Shown: in pieces, positions 62,592 through 64,000 of the stretch
Layout of the letters: each line of letters opens with the position of its first letter
How positions within the stretch are numbered: position 1 is the first letter of the stretch
Translations under genes and position numbers: made by a program
Notes under the pieces: generated by a model
What the model was told of the DNA's origin: nothing
What the model saw: the letters and a program-made list of their open reading frames with translations, nothing else
Databases searched by the model: none
Origin: Cupriavidus necator N-1
GTDB taxonomy: Bacteria > Pseudomonadota > Gammaproteobacteria > Burkholderiales > Burkholderiaceae
Direction: 5' to 3'
Assembly (NCBI RefSeq): GCF_000219215.1
Contig: NC_015723.1
Coordinates: 1,984,001-2,048,000 of the forward strand
DNA: 64,000 bases

Positions 62592-64000
62592 TCAGCGCGC
62601 AAAGTGCGGCGCAATGCCGGCATCCACGTTGATCCACACCGAGCGCGACTCGGTGTAGCCGTGCATCGCCTCGAACCCCATGTCGCGCCCGTAGCCGGAT
62701 TCGCCCACGCCGCCGAAGGGGCTGCCCGGATGGACGCGCTTGTAGCAGTTGACCCAGCACATGCCGCCGCGGATATCGCGTGCGAGGCGGTGCGCGCGGG
62801 CCAGGTCGCGCGTCCATAGCCCGTTGCCCAGCCCGTATTGCGTGGCGTTGGCGATGGCCAGCGCCTGCTCGTCGCTGGCAAAGCGCAGTACCGTGACGAC
62901 CGGGCCGAAGACCTCTTCCTTGGCGATGCGGTCCTGCGGGCGCGCAGCGACCACGGTGGGATCGACATAGAAGCCCTGGCGCAGGCGGGGGTCGGCGGGC
63001 GCCTTGCCGCCGGCCAGCACGGTGCCGCCCTGGGCCCGTGCCATCTCCACAGACTCCAGCACGCGGTCGCGATGGGCGGCCGAGGTCAGCGGCCCCATCT
63101 CGGTGGCGGGGTCGGCCGGATCGCCCACGCGGATCGATTGCGCCAGCGCCACGAAGCGCGCGAGGAAGGCATCGGCGATGTCCTCATGCAGCAGCAGGCG
63201 TGAGCCGGCAATGCAGGCCTGGCCCTGGTTGTGGAAGCTGGCCCAGGCTGCGCCCGCCACGGCGGCATCCAGGTCGGCATCGGCGAAGACCATATTGGCG
63301 CCCTTGCCGCCCAGCTCAAGCTGGATGCGCTTGAGGTTGCCGCGCGAGGCCTCGACGATGCGCCGCCCGGTGGCGGTGGAGCCCGTGAAGGCGATCTTGT
63401 CCACGTCGGGATGGTTGGCCAGCCGCTGGCCGGCCACGTTGCCGAAGCCGGGCACGACGTTGATCACGCCCGGCGGGAAGCCAACGTCAGCCGCCAGCGC
63501 CGCCACGCGCAGCGCGGACAGCGGCGTCAGCTCCGACGGCTTGAGCACCACCGTGTTGCCCGCCGCCAGTGCCGGCCCCAGCTTCCAGCCGGTGAACATC
63601 AGCGGGAAGTTCCACGGCACGATCTGCCCCACCACGCCGACCGGGGCCCGTTGCACGTAGTTGAGAAAACCGGGTTCGACCGGCACCACAGTGCCTTCGA
63701 TCTTGTCGGCCATGCCCGCGAAATAGCGGAAGCACGCCGCGGTGCGCGGCACGTCAAGGCCGCGCGCATCGCGGATGGGGTGGCCGGTGTCGGCGCTTTC
63801 AAGTTCGGCCAGCCCCGTGTCGGCGTCAATGGCGTCGGCCAGCCGCGCCAGCAGCCTGCCCCGTTCGCCGGCGGCGAGGCGCGACCATGCTGGAAAGGCG
63901 CGGCGCGCCGCGGCCACGGCGCGGTCGATATCGAGCTGCGCGCCCGCGGCCACGCGCGTGATCAGGCTGCCGTCGTGCGGATTGACGATGTCGAGGGTGT
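62592..64000 (-). CDS. Aldehyde dehydrogenase (5' end outside window)
   Basis: At least 469 residues; the frame remains open at the window edge (TLDIVNPHDGSLITRVAAG), so a few N-terminal residues are missing. It has VVGQIVPWNFPLMFTGWKLG, AFTGSTATGRRIV, the general-base Glu in QLELGGKGANMVF, the catalytic Cys in NQGQACIAGSR and KEEVFGPVVTVL. It oxidises an aldehyde to its acid with NAD(P). Betaine-aldehyde or gamma-aminobutyraldehyde-type enzymes are the closest in appearance; the substrate is not fixed. It is co-directional with the XapX gene. Confidence 0.93.
   Translation of the reverse strand, partial: TLDIVNPHDGSLITRVAAGAQLDIDRAVAAARRAFPAWSRLAAGERGRLLARLADAIDADTGLAELESADTGHPIRDARGLDVPRTAACFRYFAGMADKIEGTVVPVEPGFLNYVQRAPVGVVGQIVPWNFPLMFTGWKLGPALAAGNTVVLKPSELTPLSALRVAALAADVGFPPGVINVVPGFGNVAGQRLANHPDVDKIAFTGSTATGRRIVEASRGNLKRIQLELGGKGANMVFADADLDAAVAGAAWASFHNQGQACIAGSRLLLHEDIADAFLARFVALAQSIRVGDPADPATEMGPLTSAAHRDRVLESVEMARAQGGTVLAGGKAPADPRLRQGFYVDPTVVAARPQDRIAKEEVFGPVVTVLRFASDEQALAIANATQYGLGNGLWTRDLARAHRLARDIRGGMCWVNCYKRVHPGSPFGGVGESGYGRDMGFEAMHGYTESRSVWINVDAGIAPHFAR

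Overview
The window is GC-rich, densely packed bacterial DNA that reads as a Cupriavidus/Ralstonia-type betaproteobacterium (Burkholderiales). The grounds are the aerobic benzoyl-CoA (box) cluster, many LysR regulators paired with Bug-type (TctC-like) binding proteins, a phasin, and a monomeric NADP isocitrate dehydrogenase. The abundance of accessory catabolism suggests a secondary chromosome or megaplasmid, but that is inference.

Layout. 1-4.3 kb: the end of an unidentified gene, a 2Fe-2S ferredoxin, a CobT-like/CobS-like chelatase-type pair without a CobN, and an IclR regulator. 4.5-9.6 kb: an amino-acid/amine permease, a MocR regulator, a SnoaL-like protein and a FAD amine oxidoreductase, plausibly for amine use. 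9.7-11.4 kb: an IS110 element inserted exactly into a REP-like repeat. 11.6-17.8 kb: a tightly overlapping four-gene DNA-repair operon (exonuclease, ATP-dependent ligase, Lhr-type helicase, PdeM phosphoesterase). 18.7-24.85 kb: a mobile-element pile-up holding an IS1111-type IS110-family element, then a TnpB element whose end hairpin is split by a Tn5-like IS4-family element, whose transposase gene is itself split by a group II intron. Next to the pile-up lies the 3' stub of a molybdenum hydroxylase gene. 24.9-34.4 kb: LysR genes and a CoA-dependent catabolic operon (DUF35-like OB-fold protein, thiolase, SDR, enoyl-CoA hydratase, Bug protein, thioesterase, class III CoA-transferase), then a LysR/SDR divergent pair. 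34.6-36.6 kb: an EF-G paralogue.

36.6-47.5 kb: the complete box pathway. boxC-boxB-boxA lie downstream of boxR on the minus strand. A divergent plus-strand unit holds a frameshifted DUF4863 gene, boxD, benzoate-CoA ligase and an aromatic-acid transporter. Spaced TGCA motifs that look like BoxR/BzdR operators sit in both promoter regions. Benzoate would be imported, activated to benzoyl-CoA, epoxidised by BoxAB, ring-opened by BoxC and oxidised by BoxD.

47.6-64 kb: two isochorismatase-like hydrolases with a LysR, an IF-1 paralogue, several small conserved genes including a tandem paralogous pair, a cold-shock gene with a clear promoter and long leader, monomeric isocitrate dehydrogenase, a phytase-like esterase, a chemoreceptor, a phasin, a LysR/Bug pair, a XapX-domain protein, and an aldehyde dehydrogenase that runs off the edge.

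The most notable signals are all in the mobile DNA. The group II intron splits the catalytic glutamate codon of its host transposase and leaves a reading frame that would be restored by splicing. The IS110 insertion has both halves of its target preserved, and its left end holds short stretches matching target and donor, as expected for a bridge/seek RNA.
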